Assembly (NCBI RefSeq): GCF_018614055.1
Contig: NZ_JAGGPB010000115.1
Span: 1-40,198, forward strand
DNA length: 40,198 nt
DNA from: Streptomyces sp. ISL-98
GTDB lineage: Bacteria; Actinomycetota; Actinomycetes; Streptomycetales; Streptomycetaceae
Direction: 5' to 3'
The notes beneath the pieces are model-generated. The model was not told the origin of the DNA. It made no database searches and saw nothing but the letters and a program-made list of their open reading frames with translations. The position numbers and the translations under genes are program-made. This document shows positions 24,787-33,243 of the stretch, in pieces (the stretch's first letter is position 1; the number at the start of each line of letters is the position of its first letter).

Positions 24787-25188
24787 CGCAGGTCAGGCTC
24801 TTGTCCGGAATCTGGTGACGTCGGGCATGAGAGGCGCAATATGAGCTGGCCTTTCGTTTCGGAAACGGTGGCCGAAAATCGGGCTACTGGCACCATCAGG
24901 GGCGCCATTGCTTGCTGAATCTTTGGCGGGATAGGTTTGACGCCGGGCTCTCTGCGGTTCTCCTGGATGGTCGTTGGCAGTTTCAACTTCGCGTATTCGT
25001 GTATCTTCTCGGTTTATGGGTGCCGGGGAGAATCTTGCGTGCCATTTCATCTGCGGTCGTGCCGCAGCGGCGCGTATATTTCGTTTTCCGTACTGCCATT
25101 GCGTGGCATCGGGTGATCCAAGCAGGCGTGCGACCGAGCCCTCATCCCTAGGCCGTGTCCGATGGGTCAAGTGACTTGCCCGGAGATG
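24787..25188. other. AT-richer intergenic stretch
   Basis: About 400 bp of lower-GC sequence between the orphan gene and the IS3-family element. Short frames on the plus strand (from 24912) are not convincing. It appears to belong to the same acquired segment as the orphan gene. Confidence 0.4.
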
Positions 25189-25214
25189 TGACCGTTCCGG
25201 GTTTGATCGAGACT

Positions 25215-25830
25215 CTATGGGGTGAATGTGACCTGATGTTTTGTGGCTGTCAGGTAGTGGTTGGCTTCGTATTCGGCGGGTGGGATGTGGCCGATCTCGC
25301 CGTGAAGGTGACGGTGGTTGTACCAGTCGATCCATTCGGCGGTGGCCAACTCGACCTCGGACAGCGTCTTCAAGGGCCGTTGGGGTTTGATCAACTCAGT
25401 CTTGAAGAGGCCGATCGTGGACTCCATCAGGGCGTTGTCGTAAGCGTCGGCGACCGAGTCGATGGACGCTGCGATGCCCTCGCCCTGGAGATGGGTGGCC
25501 GACTTGAACCTGAGCTGACTGCCCGCGTCGCTGTGATGGGTCCACTGCCCGGGTTGGTGCGGACTGGTTCCCCCTCGCGCTGCCACAGCCTCATCTCCAG
25601 TGCGGCTGGGACGAGTTCGGTGTGCTTGGTGGTTGCCGCAGGCCGGCCGACGATGCGGCGGGAGAAGGTGTCCACGACGAACGCGACGTAGAGGGCCCCG
25701 GCCGAGGTGGCGATGCGGGTGAAGTCCCCGCGACCCAGCAGCGGTTCGGCGCCTGGGCGACGAAGTCCCGGTCGACCAGGTCGGGGGCCCGGCCGGCGGC
25801 CGGGTCGGTGACTGTAGTGGTGACCTTCTT
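25215..25830 (-). pseudogene. IS3-family transposase OrfB remnant
   Basis: Pieces in different frames: LVDRDFVAQAPNRCWV, GDFTRIATSAGALYVAFVVD, FSRRIVGRPAAT, then SIDSVADAYDNALMESTIGL, PLKTLSEVELATAEWIDWYN and HLHGEIGHIPPAEYE at the end (stop at 25215). These are the rve integrase-core segments of IS3 OrfB, with the catalytic Glu in the NALMEST region. Several frameshifts and a missing N-terminus make it inactive. Confidence 0.82.
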
Positions 25831-25854
25831 GCCGTGGACGGCGCCTGGGCAGAC

Positions 25855-26073
25855 TCATCGGTCGTGACGCCAGGCCGCCCCGTTGTCGATCTGGTCCTGG
25901 CGGAGCCACTTGCGCAATGTCTCGGTCGTCCCGATCCCCAGCTTGGCGGCGACCGCCTTCATCGCGGACCACTCGGTGTCGTACCTGGGCCGCACCTCGG
26001 CGACCATGCGGACCGCGCGCTTGCGCAGCTCAAGGGGGTAAGGGAAGGACGTGCCATGACTCGATCCTCTCAA
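25855..26073 (-). pseudogene. IS3-family OrfA remnant
   Basis: The helix-turn-helix part is clear: YPLELRKRAVRMVAEVRPRY and KAVAAKLGIGTTETLRKW, ending QIDNGAAWRHDR. The usual start (ATG then Ala-Arg-Pro-Ser) lies one frame away, so the gene is frameshifted near its first codons, and its leucine-zipper tail is missing. Confidence 0.75.
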
Positions 26074-26107
26074 GCGATCGAGTCCCTACCGAACCCGGAA
26101 CGGTTCA

Positions 26108-26423
26108 CCCTTCGGGAAGATGACCGCCCGCGTGCAGGGCACCCCAACTGGCAGCGGAGAAACTCGGTGCCGAGCCGATGCCCATGAGGACCCCGTCGGG
26201 CACCTCAGGCGTTTCAAGCCGCCGGGTTGTGTTGTGGCGGAGCCGCGCGCTGGACGGGCTTCGTGTCCGAACGATTGAGATGGCATGCTCTTGCGTCTCC
26301 CGCGACCTGTTGGTGGTTGAGGGTGCGTGCGGCCATCGTGTTCACCAGGACGATCTCGTGTTTGTCAGGTGCTGCTTGGCGGTGGGAAGGGCCAGCGCGC
26401 GGCCGGGAGTCATCGCCGTTGAG
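26108..26423. other. Intergenic, no supported gene
   Basis: Low-confidence frames exist on both strands, but none shows a recognised motif, ribosome site or consistent codon bias. Possibly further decayed mobile DNA beside the IS3 remnant. Confidence 0.35.
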
Positions 26424-27068
26424 TCACCTGTGCTGTTGCAAGGTTTCCCTGGTCACGGAGCGCTTGGTCGGCCTCGTACCCGGCCCGGTGAAATAGTTCG
26501 AGTCCTTGGGGCGCGCGGCGTCATGGCTGGTGGAACGGGGGGCCGGTTCCAGGTGGGGTATGTACTTCGAGCAGTGGATGTAGGCCTCTTCGACTCTTAG
26601 GTGGACCCACATCTCAGGACTGCGCCCCGGTGCGACGTCGGTGGGCAGGCCCGGATGGAGGGAGCGTAGGTCCGTGTCGCCGAAGAGCCGCGCTACGCCG
26701 TTGACGTGAAGTCCCACGTGGTGGTGGGTGAAGTCCACGAACAGCATGCCGAGGTGGGGATTCTCCGTCATGTTGCCGGCGCTGGCGAGCACACCGTTCC
26801 CCCGGAATTCGGGGTAGGCGAGGGTGTGGTCGTCGATCACGTGGACAAATCCCGGCGCCCCGGCGCGGAAGCTGGCATCGCATTCTCCATGGGAGTCGGC
26901 GGTGGCTAGGAAGACCATTGCCTGGCGGCCGATGAACTCCCGCATCTGGGGTGTGAGGCAGGAATGCACCTGCTGGTCGTAGAACCTGGTGGCGCGGTCG
27001 GCTGTGCCCAGCTGCTGCTGCAGCCGGTGTTCACCTGCTGATCCGAAAGGCGGCGGGGGCAAGGTCAC
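26424..27068 (-). CDS. Pyridoxamine 5'-phosphate oxidase-like FMN-binding protein
   Basis: 214 residues from a GTG at 27068 with GGAGAA 7 bp upstream. The split-barrel core is visible: FIGRQAMVFLATADSHGECD, HTLAYPEFRGNGVLASAGNM, NPHLGMLFVDFTHHHVGLHV and a following NGVARLFGD. This is the pattern of PNPOx-like flavin or F420 binding proteins. The tail after about residue 175 is Ser/Arg/Thr-rich. It follows the globin-reductase gene by 36 bp on the same strand, so both are probably one transcript; a joint role in nitric oxide or oxidative stress is plausible (inference). Confidence 0.85.
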   Translation of the reverse strand: MTLPPPPFGSAGEHRLQQQLGTADRATRFYDQQVHSCLTPQMREFIGRQAMVFLATADSHGECDASFRAGAPGFVHVIDDHTLAYPEFRGNGVLASAGNMTENPHLGMLFVDFTHHHVGLHVNGVARLFGDTDLRSLHPGLPTDVAPGRSPEMWVHLRVEEAYIHCSKYIPHLEPAPRSTSHDAARPKDSNYFTGPGTRPTKRSVTRETLQQHR

Positions 27069-27104
27069 GGGGCGTTCTCCTGGCAGGACGGGCCGGCGCG
27101 CGGC

Positions 27105-28358
27105 TCAGGGCATGGACAGGACGGGAGTCTCGAACGGGTCGTGATGGATGCGTTCGGGCGAGGTGCCGTTGAGGGTGAGCGTCTCACTGGCGGAGACGAC
27201 CATCGGGGCCGGGCCGCTGAGATAGACGTCGTGCTGGTACCACGGTCCGTACTCGGCCAGAACCTCCGGCAGGGATCCCCGGATTCCGGGGGTGTACTCG
27301 TGGGAGACCGCGCCCCTGACGGTCAGCCAGTGGTGCCGCTGGGCCATCCGGAGCATGTCGTCGACCCCGTACAGCTCGGCGCCGGTGCGGGCACCGAGGA
27401 ACACGTCCACCTGGTGGCGCCCGCCGCGACGGGCGACCTCCTCGACGAGCGCGCGGATCGGAGCGAGGCCGGTGCCGCCGGCCACACAGAGCAGGTCGCT
27501 GAAGGCGGCGGCGTCGAGAACCATGTCTCCCATCGGGGGCCCGAGCTGAAGCACGTCGCCCACCGCCGATCGGTGCACCAGCGCGCTGCTGACTGAGCCG
27601 CCGGCCACTGCCCGCACGTGGAAGGTGAGGGTGCCGTCCTCACGAGGCGCGTTGGCGGGGGAGTAGTAGCGCCACTGCTTGGGCCACCAAGGTGTTTCGA
27701 CGCTCACGTATTGTCCGGCGGCGTACGCGTAGGGCATGTGGGGACGTACGGTGATCTCGGCGATGCCGTGTCCGCGCGGGACTCGGTGCACAACCGTGGC
27801 GGGCCACACGGCGGGCCGTACCACCTCGTCCTGCTCGGCAGCACTGATCATGACGTCGACGACTACGCCATACGCCTTTGTCCAGGCGGCGGCGATGTCC
27901 GCAGTCCACGCAGGGCCGGCGTAGCGGGCCAGAGAGGCGAGGAGGCACTCGCCCACGGCCGGGAAGTGCGCGGCCAGGGTGCCGAACTTGCGGTGATCGC
28001 GGCCGAGGTGTCCACAGAAGCGAACCAGGTTCTCGGGGTCGTCGACCAGGTCCACGATGCGCAGCAGCGCGCGCAGCAGGCGGCCGCGCTGGGCATCCAT
28101 CCCCGGCGGGAACATCGGACGGACCTCGGGGTAGCGGGCGAAGAGGATCGCGTAGAAGTAGACCGTCATTTCTGCGGCAAGTGGCTCGACCACCGAGACA
28201 GAGGCTCGTACGAGGTCAATCTCGTGGGCCGACAAAGGTGCCTCGACGACCTCTGGATCAACGGTATGTATGGCCGTGGCGGGTCCTCCGGAGAGGGATG
28301 CGCGGATGTGTTGCTTGAGCGATTGATCCAGAATCTCAAGAGACCAGCGCTCCTCCAT
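27105..28358 (-). CDS. Flavohaemoglobin-like protein (globin, FAD and NAD domains)
   Basis: 417 residues. Globin domain about 42-178: FYAILFARYPEVRPMFPP (helices B-C), then FCGHLGRDHRKFG with the likely proximal His. FAD domain about 190-290 with RYYSPANAPRED (RxYS flavin motif). NAD(P)H domain about 295-415 with VAGGTGLAPIRALVEE, FLGARTGAELYG and YLSGPAPMV. It likely detoxifies nitric oxide or acts as a haem-linked reductase. The first 35 residues are an extra N-terminal extension. There is no clear ribosome site before the ATG at 28358, so the start may be leaderless or different. Confidence 0.9.
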   Translation of the reverse strand: MEERWSLEILDQSLKQHIRASLSGGPATAIHTVDPEVVEAPLSAHEIDLVRASVSVVEPLAAEMTVYFYAILFARYPEVRPMFPPGMDAQRGRLLRALLRIVDLVDDPENLVRFCGHLGRDHRKFGTLAAHFPAVGECLLASLARYAGPAWTADIAAAWTKAYGVVVDVMISAAEQDEVVRPAVWPATVVHRVPRGHGIAEITVRPHMPYAYAAGQYVSVETPWWPKQWRYYSPANAPREDGTLTFHVRAVAGGSVSSALVHRSAVGDVLQLGPPMGDMVLDAAAFSDLLCVAGGTGLAPIRALVEEVARRGGRHQVDVFLGARTGAELYGVDDMLRMAQRHHWLTVRGAVSHEYTPGIRGSLPEVLAEYGPWYQHDVYLSGPAPMVVSASETLTLNGTSPERIHHDPFETPVLSMP

Positions 28359-28639
28359 CCGTTATTCGAGATGGCTTCCCTCCGGCGGACCGTCGGGTGG
28401 CATCGCTCATGGGGCCACGCCCCCGAAGCGTGTTGCGGGCGGGGTCGTCTGTGAATCTTCGTCTCAGGAGAGGGGTGATCGGGGCGTCGAAGGTGGCGGG
28501 CATGAGTCCTCATGGTGGGAGGAGTGTTGAAACGGATCAGGCGGTTCCGGACGCTACATGATCCCGGAGGTGACTCAGAAGTAGCTAAGGGGTATGACCG
28601 GTACAGGCCCATTCCGCCCAGGTCGGTATTTCCGCTAAG
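28359..28639. other. Intergenic, promoter side of the globin gene
   Basis: No convincing reading frame. This stretch should hold the promoter of the globin-PNPOx transcript, but I see no clear operator or hairpin. Confidence 0.35.
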
Positions 28640-28935
28640 GGGCGCTTCAGGACCAACTGACGTTCTTGTCCCAGAGTCTGAGTTCGGCGACGGTCACGGC
28701 GTCCGGTCGCAACAGGGGCGCCCGTTTGCCCGGATGCTCGCGGATCGCGCGGGAGGACTACGCCTTGTCCGCCAGGACCATCGTGGGCCGGGTCCGGGGC
28801 CTGCTGCCCTGCGGTCGAGCCCACATCGCTGCCATGACCTTGGGGAAGGCGGGCGCGTCCCCGGTCTTCCCGGGGATCAGGACGAAGGGCAGCGGCCGAC
28901 ACCGCCCGCCGGCGGCGAGGTGGATCTCACTAACG
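28640..28935 (-). pseudogene. IS5-family transposase remnant with internal stop
   Basis: The minus strand reads SEIHLAAGGRCRPLPFVLIP, GKTGDAPAFPKVMAAMW, RPRTRPTMVLADKA, then a TAG where the family has Tyr (normally DKAYSSR), then SSRAIREHPGKRAP. This covers the central DDE region of an IS5-type transposase. Both ends are missing. Confidence 0.72.
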
Positions 28936-29030
28936 GGCCCTGCTCAACGACGGGGAGGCGCCCGGGTCACCGGTGGACAGAACCGTGTAACGCTCGCACT
29001 GCTCTGCGGTTGCCATCCCTGATCTTGCGT

Positions 29031-29060
29031 GGGAATCCCGGCCGTCAGGCCGGGCGGGAA
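29031..29060 (+). repeat. Orphan IS200/IS605-type end hairpin
   Basis: CCCGGCC (29037-29043), loop GTCA, GGCCGGG (29048-29054), flanked by GGGAAT and CGGG. The same stem and flanks occur, with loop TTTA, at the end of the tnpA/tnpB element at 37525 (split there by an IS4 insertion). It is probably the left-over terminus of another copy. The following bases (about 29060-29170) may be the 3' part of the same relic. Confidence 0.6.
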
Positions 29061-29229
29061 ACGCAGGACGCTACGCCCGGAACGAGCCGAGAACTGTAAG
29101 GCCGCTCACCGAACAGGCACCGCCCGGAAAGCAGGCTCGAACCGTCGGCTGTGTTGGGTGACGACACAGGTCAGCAAAGCCCTGCGCCTGACCAGGCGTA
29201 AACTCCACGTGTACCCGCGGGGAGGCGTC

Positions 29230-29526
29230 ATGCGCCACACAATGCGAATCGGACCATTCCATATCGGATTCGGTCGCCGTCCGGTGCCACCGATGGACGG
29301 CTCGGTCAGCCGCGAACGTTTCGCCATCGACATCGCAGAGGGCTTGATGGGCGTCGGTGTCCCGTTCAGGCGCGGCTGCAGCGCCCTCGGGTTCCGGGTG
29401 GTGGTCACCGACACGGAAACCGGGCGGCGCCAGTACGTCTCCGAAAACTACACCCACGACCTCGCCTATGCCGACGGCGAGAAATACGTCACCAAACTGA
29501 TCACTGGTACGAAGAGAGTGAAGTAG
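29230..29526 (+). CDS. Small protein of unknown function
   Basis: 98 residues from the ATG at 29230, with GGGAGGCG just upstream. It begins MRHTMRIGPFHIGFGRRPVP and has a mixed alpha/beta body (GFRVVVTDTETGRRQYVSEN, DLAYADGEKYVTKLI) with a basic C-terminus. Codon bias and ribosome site support a real gene. I do not recognise the family. It follows an IS relic, so it may be cargo or a bystander. Confidence 0.6.
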   Translation: MRHTMRIGPFHIGFGRRPVPPMDGSVSRERFAIDIAEGLMGVGVPFRRGCSALGFRVVVTDTETGRRQYVSENYTHDLAYADGEKYVTKLITGTKRVK

Positions 29527-29845
29527 AGCCATCGGTCAGCACGACCGGGCGCGGCCCGCGCTCATTCCACGCAGAACACTGGCACTGCAGGCAGGGGATG
29601 TGTACACGGCGGGATCTCCGGCTGCCGTCAGCGGGCCGTCTGTCGACTGAGATACGGGAAGAACTCCGCTGCGGGATGGGCATGCCTGCCGATGATGACA
29701 TCACGCCCTTCGCCACCGCCCACGCACAGCCGCACAGTCCGGCCCATCAGCGGTCTAGCAGCCGGGCGTCGCGCCTCCGAGCCCGCCGGGCGATGCGCGG
29801 CAAGCTGATCAACCCGGCTGCGGCGCTCCTCTGACGGGCTCGGCC
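29527..29845. other. Intergenic, no supported gene
   Basis: The 320 bp between the small orphan gene and the convergent hotdog-like gene show no frame with clear support and no obvious terminator. Confidence 0.35.
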
Positions 29846-30703
29846 TCAGGCCGCGTCGAGCAGTTCCCATACCCGCAGACCCGCCGTCCGGGCCGTGCCC
29901 GCGCGGCCGATGTCGTGCCGGAAGACAGTTCGGCCATCATGCCGTGCGTGATGGGCGCGGGTGACGGTGCGGCAGGCGTCGAAGACAAACATGGGGCGCT
30001 GGAAGAACGCGACGAGGCTGCGGACTGGTGCTCGCACGGCGGGCCGCACGGTGTCGGCGGGCAGGGCGGAGTCGGTGGCGGCGAAGAGGCGCTCACGGGC
30101 GCTCGTCGCGAGCTCGATCATCTCGATGAACGACCACTGGTCGGCCACTTCGCACTGGCTGCGGGAGAGGGTGGTCTCCCACTCCTGCGGGGCGAAGAGG
30201 TCCGTTCCAAGGTCGAACGGTTGCCGGACGCGGGCCTGTTTGCGGAACTCGTCCGACGGCAGGCGCTCGTCCCCGGTGAACTCCGCGAGGAGGGCTGGGG
30301 GGAGCGCGCCGGGCTGAGCGGCCAGGCTCTCGGGCTCGGCGACGCTGAGCACGCGCATGACGAGGCGGGCCCGGGCAGCGATGTGGCCCCCGGCTTCGTA
30401 GTCCAGGCTCAGCACGAGCCACTCACCCGAACCGCTGGTGGTCACCCGCGCCCGGAGGTCGAGCCAGGAAGCGTCCGCGAAGCGCAGGTCGGGCGCCTCG
30501 TAGTCGAGGCGGGCTATGCGGACGACGACCGCGGTCCGGTGCTTGTGCAGGAGGTGTGGGAACGGCGTCAGATGTTCGGCGAGCCAGCGGGCGAAGCCGT
30601 TGGCGGCCAGGTCGAGCAGGGCCCGTGGCCGCAGTTGCAGCGGGCTGAACTGGGTGGTGTACAGGGGCTCGCGGAAGGTGGTCTCACGGGCGTCACAGAT
30701 CAC
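29846..30703 (-). CDS. Double-hotdog thioesterase-like protein
   Basis: 285 residues from a GTG at 30703. Two similar halves are suggested: one with RPRALLDLAANGFARWLAEH, WLDLRARVTTSGSGEWLVLS and EAGGHIAARARLVMRVLSV, the other with WSFIEMIELATSARERLF, RSLVAFFQRPMFVFDACRTV and GRTVFRHDIGRAG. The strand spacing and the 'long helix then sheet' order fit hotdog thioesterases or dehydratase-like proteins, but no catalytic residue is certain. It starts 1 nt after the stop of the ThiS-like gene, so it is the last gene of a three-gene operon. It probably acts on an acyl thioester. Family call by eye only. Confidence 0.55.
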   Translation of the reverse strand: MICDARETTFREPLYTTQFSPLQLRPRALLDLAANGFARWLAEHLTPFPHLLHKHRTAVVVRIARLDYEAPDLRFADASWLDLRARVTTSGSGEWLVLSLDYEAGGHIAARARLVMRVLSVAEPESLAAQPGALPPALLAEFTGDERLPSDEFRKQARVRQPFDLGTDLFAPQEWETTLSRSQCEVADQWSFIEMIELATSARERLFAATDSALPADTVRPAVRAPVRSLVAFFQRPMFVFDACRTVTRAHHARHDGRTVFRHDIGRAGTARTAGLRVWELLDAA

Positions 30704-30704
30704 G

Positions 30705-30971
30705 TCAGCCGCCCGCGATGGCAGTCAGGAATTCCACCTGGTCGGCTTCCTTCAGCGTCATGCTGAGATCCGGAATGGCGACTCGTTCGCCGTTGAGGAA
30801 GAGCTGGTGGCTCCGGCGGATCTGCCCGTTCGCGTCGCGCAGGACTTGCCGGATCTGCGGGTGACGGCCTTCGAGTTGTTCCAGGGCCGTGCCAAGGGTG
30901 TCGGCCTGGACCTGGACAGTGCGCTCGTAGTTCACGAGACGCAGCATGATGCCGCTGAATCGGAGGATCAC
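30705..30971 (-). CDS. ThiS/MoaD-like sulfur-carrier protein
   Basis: 88 residues from a GTG at 30971 whose GTGA overlaps the stop of the acyl-CoA dehydrogenase-like gene. It has the ubiquitin-like beta-grasp order (VILRFSGIMLRL, TLGTALEQLEGRHPQIRQVL, HQLFLNGERVAI, LKEADQVEFLTAIAGG) and ends in the diagnostic Gly-Gly. Such proteins are activated at the C-terminus by an E1-like enzyme (MoeB/ThiF/MoeZ type) and carry sulfur as thiocarboxylate. No activator gene is in the operon, so a shared one elsewhere would be needed. Coupling to an acyl-CoA dehydrogenase suggests sulfur insertion in a small metabolite (inference). Confidence 0.85.
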   Translation of the reverse strand: MILRFSGIMLRLVNYERTVQVQADTLGTALEQLEGRHPQIRQVLRDANGQIRRSHQLFLNGERVAIPDLSMTLKEADQVEFLTAIAGG

Positions 30972-32110
30972 GTGGGGCTCTTGCCTTTCTGGGCTGCACA
31001 CATGCCGAGGTTGATCTCGAGGAGGTCCTGGGTGCCCGCGCCCGCGAGAAGCCCGAAGGCCTCCCGCAGGAACATGCCGTAGCGGGGGTCGCCGTAGTAG
31101 GCATGCCCGCCCAGGACTCGGAACGCTTCGTTCAGGACGGCCAGCGCCTGTTCGGTGACGTGGTGCTTGGCGGCGGAGACCACCGGGTCGAAGACGGGGT
31201 CGCCATCTCCCGCGTCGAGCCGGGACAGTGCCCGGTGGACGATCGAGCGGGAGGCCTCGACGGCGACGTACATCCGGCCGACGGCCGCCTGCACATTGGG
31301 CAGGTCCATGAGCGTCTGTCCGTAGCGAACGCTCTCCCGGAGCCGTGCCGCTGTGCCCTCCAGCAGTCTCCGCATCTGGCCGGTCGTGAACGACGCGATG
31401 GCGACACGGCGGGAGTTCAGGTACTGCTGCGCGTGGCTCAACCCGTCGGCCGACGCGATGACGCGGTCGGCCGGGACCCGCACGTTCTTGAAGGTCACAG
31501 ACGCCGCGCCCGCCGTCCGGAAGCCGGCAGCGTGCGCCGGGCTGACCTCGACGCCGTCGTCATCCGCCGCCACCAGGCACGCCACCAAGTCGCCGTGCTG
31601 GCCGGATGCATAGGTGAGGAAGACGTCCGCGAGCAGCCCGCCGGTGATGAAGTCCTTCCTGCCGGACAGCAGAAAATCCGGCCCGGATGCGGTGAGTTCC
31701 GTGCGCATGGAGAGCAGATCGGTGCCCTCGGAGAAGGCCAGCGCGGGCAGGCACTCCCCGCGGCTGATCGGTAGCGCGTAGGTGCGGATGAGGTGCGTGC
31801 TCCCTGTTGCACACAGCAGACTTGCGACACCCGTGTGGATGCTGACTACGACCGGGAACGCCGGGTCGGCGCACAGATACCCGATCTCCTCCAGCGTCCG
31901 TCCCCAGGTCACGGCGTCGGCGTCCTCGCCGGCCACGCCGGTAGGAAGCGGGAAGGCCTGCAGGCCCAGGGCACCGGCGTCGGCGAAGGCCTGCTTGGGG
32001 ACGGGGATGCCCTCGGCGTACCGGTCGACCGCCCCGTCCCCGATCTCAGCCAGGAGGTCGCCCCATCGTGACCGGACTAATCTGGCGACGTCGTCCTCAT
32101 TCACACGCAT
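30968..32110 (-). CDS. Acyl-CoA dehydrogenase-like flavoprotein
   Basis: 380 residues, the family's usual length. An all-helical N-terminal part (to about 125) is followed by a beta domain (FSEGTDLLSMRTELTASGPD, FLLSGRKDFITGG, GAASVTFKNVRVPADRVIAS) and a C-terminal four-helix bundle (QAAVGRMYVAVEASRSIVH, VLGGHAYYGDPRYGMFLREA). Where most members have Glu-Gly-Thr near the flavin (the base in medium-chain enzymes), this reads AGAGTQDLLEI, so the usual base is absent at that place. It may use another position, as isovaleryl-type enzymes do, or have a different chemistry. It is the first gene of a coupled operon with a sulfur carrier and a hotdog-like protein. Confidence 0.88.
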   Translation of the reverse strand: MRVNEDDVARLVRSRWGDLLAEIGDGAVDRYAEGIPVPKQAFADAGALGLQAFPLPTGVAGEDADAVTWGRTLEEIGYLCADPAFPVVVSIHTGVASLLCATGSTHLIRTYALPISRGECLPALAFSEGTDLLSMRTELTASGPDFLLSGRKDFITGGLLADVFLTYASGQHGDLVACLVAADDDGVEVSPAHAAGFRTAGAASVTFKNVRVPADRVIASADGLSHAQQYLNSRRVAIASFTTGQMRRLLEGTAARLRESVRYGQTLMDLPNVQAAVGRMYVAVEASRSIVHRALSRLDAGDGDPVFDPVVSAAKHHVTEQALAVLNEAFRVLGGHAYYGDPRYGMFLREAFGLLAGAGTQDLLEINLGMCAAQKGKSPT

Positions 32111-32314
32111 AGCGGAACCATCTCCCCGTGCACACTCGCCCGTTGGCGTGAGCCATTGGCCTACGGCTTTCAGTGTGTATTCACGTCACCCGTGTGCACA
32201 GGGCGAACGACCCGGCGCCAGAGGTGCTGGTGTGGAGCCAGTTCATACCGTGCGCCGGGAGCGCGTTCAGGGGGCGCATGGTGATGCGCGCGCTTCCGGG
32301 AGGGGCGGCCCCAG

Positions 32315-32584
32315 TCAGTCCGCGGCACGGAGGATGGTCACCAGGCGGCCGCCACCCTGCCTTTTCTTGAGTGCGAGATTCTCGTAGAGGTTCGCGGTCG
32401 CCGAGGCCAAGGCGTCGAGCTTGCCCTGCACTTCTGTGACCTGAGCCGTCGCCTCGCGGAGTTGGTTACGGAGCCCGGCGATCGTCTCGTCACGCTGGAC
32501 TTCACCGGGGGGTGCGGAGGACAGGTCGGGCGACTTGAGCATCGAGGCCGACCGGTGACCGGGGCCGATCCAGGCCGAGGCCAT
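32315..32584 (-). CDS. Small coiled-coil protein or C-terminal remnant
   Basis: Up to 89 codons. A heptad-rich helix (ETIAGLRNQLREATAQVTEV, QGKLDALASATANLYENLAL) is followed by a basic tail (KKRQGGGRLV). The pattern resembles the C-terminal coiled coil of the small partner proteins that accompany some integrase genes, but there is no integrase here. The start is uncertain (ATG at 32584 or residue 15). Possibly a truncated gene. Confidence 0.4.
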   Translation of the reverse strand: MASAWIGPGHRSASMLKSPDLSSAPPGEVQRDETIAGLRNQLREATAQVTEVQGKLDALASATANLYENLALKKRQGGGRLVTILRAAD

Positions 32585-32684
32585 GGTCCAGTCGACGACT
32601 GAGCGAGGCCGTGATCGTTGCTCTCTGGTGACGAGCAGTTCCGCCGTGTAGCGTCGCTGTCAGATGTCGTGGTTCGCAGTACCT

Positions 32685-32709
32685 GCCCGCGCCCTGGCGT
32701 GGGCGTTTT
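32685..32709 (+). promoter_or_regulatory. Hairpin plus T-run in the cold-shock leader
   Basis: GCCCGCG (32685-32691) can pair with CGTGGGC (32698-32704, one G-U) around a 6-nt loop, followed by GTTTT. It lies about 80 bp before the cold-shock ATG, so it would be inside a long leader if transcription starts upstream. It could act as an attenuator or a temperature-sensitive element. Function is inferred. Confidence 0.5.
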
Positions 32710-32786
32710 GCTGTGCAGTGCAGGACCAGGGCGATCACCTCCGGGTCCGCGCGGTGCGGATCCGATATCGACTGAGAGGCACGCGC

Positions 32787-32990
32787 ATGGCCAGCGGAAC
32801 CGTGAAGTGGTTCAACTCCGAGAAGGGCTTCGGCTTCATCGCACAGGACGGCGGCGGCCCGGACGTCTTCGCGCACTACTCCAACATCAACTCCTCCGGC
32901 TTCCGCGAGCTCCAGGAAGGCCAGGCCGTGACCTTCGACATCACCCAGGGCCAGAAGGGCCCGCAGGCCGAGAACATCACCTCCGCCTGA
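32787..32990 (+). CDS. Cold-shock protein, CspA family
   Basis: 67 residues, one OB-fold domain. Both RNA-binding motifs are intact: KGFGFIAQ (RNP-1) and VFAHYSNI (RNP-2), with the start MASGTVKWFNSE typical of the family. It binds single-stranded RNA or DNA and melts mRNA structure. The ATG at 32787 follows GAGAGGC. A GC-rich hairpin with a short T-run lies in its leader and another hairpin follows its stop, so it is probably a single-gene transcript. Confidence 0.95.
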   Translation: MASGTVKWFNSEKGFGFIAQDGGGPDVFAHYSNINSSGFRELQEGQAVTFDITQGQKGPQAENITSA

Positions 32991-33011
32991 CTTTGCAGGC
33001 AAGGATTGCCC

Positions 33012-33038
33012 GGCCCCCCGGCGTATGCGCTGGGGGCC
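33012..33038 (+). terminator. Hairpin after the cold-shock gene
   Basis: GGCCCCC (33012-33018) pairs with GGGGGCC (33032-33038) around a 13-nt loop, about 20 bp after the stop codon. It probably ends the cold-shock transcript and argues that the helicase starts further downstream. Confidence 0.65.
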
Positions 33039-33243
33039 CGGACTGTTTGCCGGAGCAGCGAGTGCTACGAGAAGTACCACCATCGTCGAAGCCGTCTACC
33101 AGGCGAGTGCTGATGTAGCCGCCGATGACCTGGACAGGGACGACGGCTTCGAAATGCCGCCAGGCGGAGCGCTTCTGGATGCCCAGAGGGGCATCGACCC
33201 TTGCACAGAGAGGCTGCAGTACGTGGTATCCGTTCCGCCGATC

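Larger units (their letters stand above)
25189..26107 (-). mobile_element. IS3-family element, shortened and decayed
   Basis: The left end begins TGACCGTTCCGGGTTTGATC at 25189. The right end, reversed, reads TGAACCGTTCCGGGTTCGGT from 26107, giving imperfect terminal inverted repeats. Between them lie orfA and orfB relics on the minus strand. At about 0.92 kb it is shorter than a complete IS3-type element (about 1.2-1.3 kb), matching the loss of the N-terminal part of orfB. Confidence 0.8.

Noticed and set aside
33025..33243. Longer N-terminus for the SNF2 helicase
   Set aside because: It would begin inside the terminator hairpin of the cold-shock gene and the extra 73 residues lack protein-like character.
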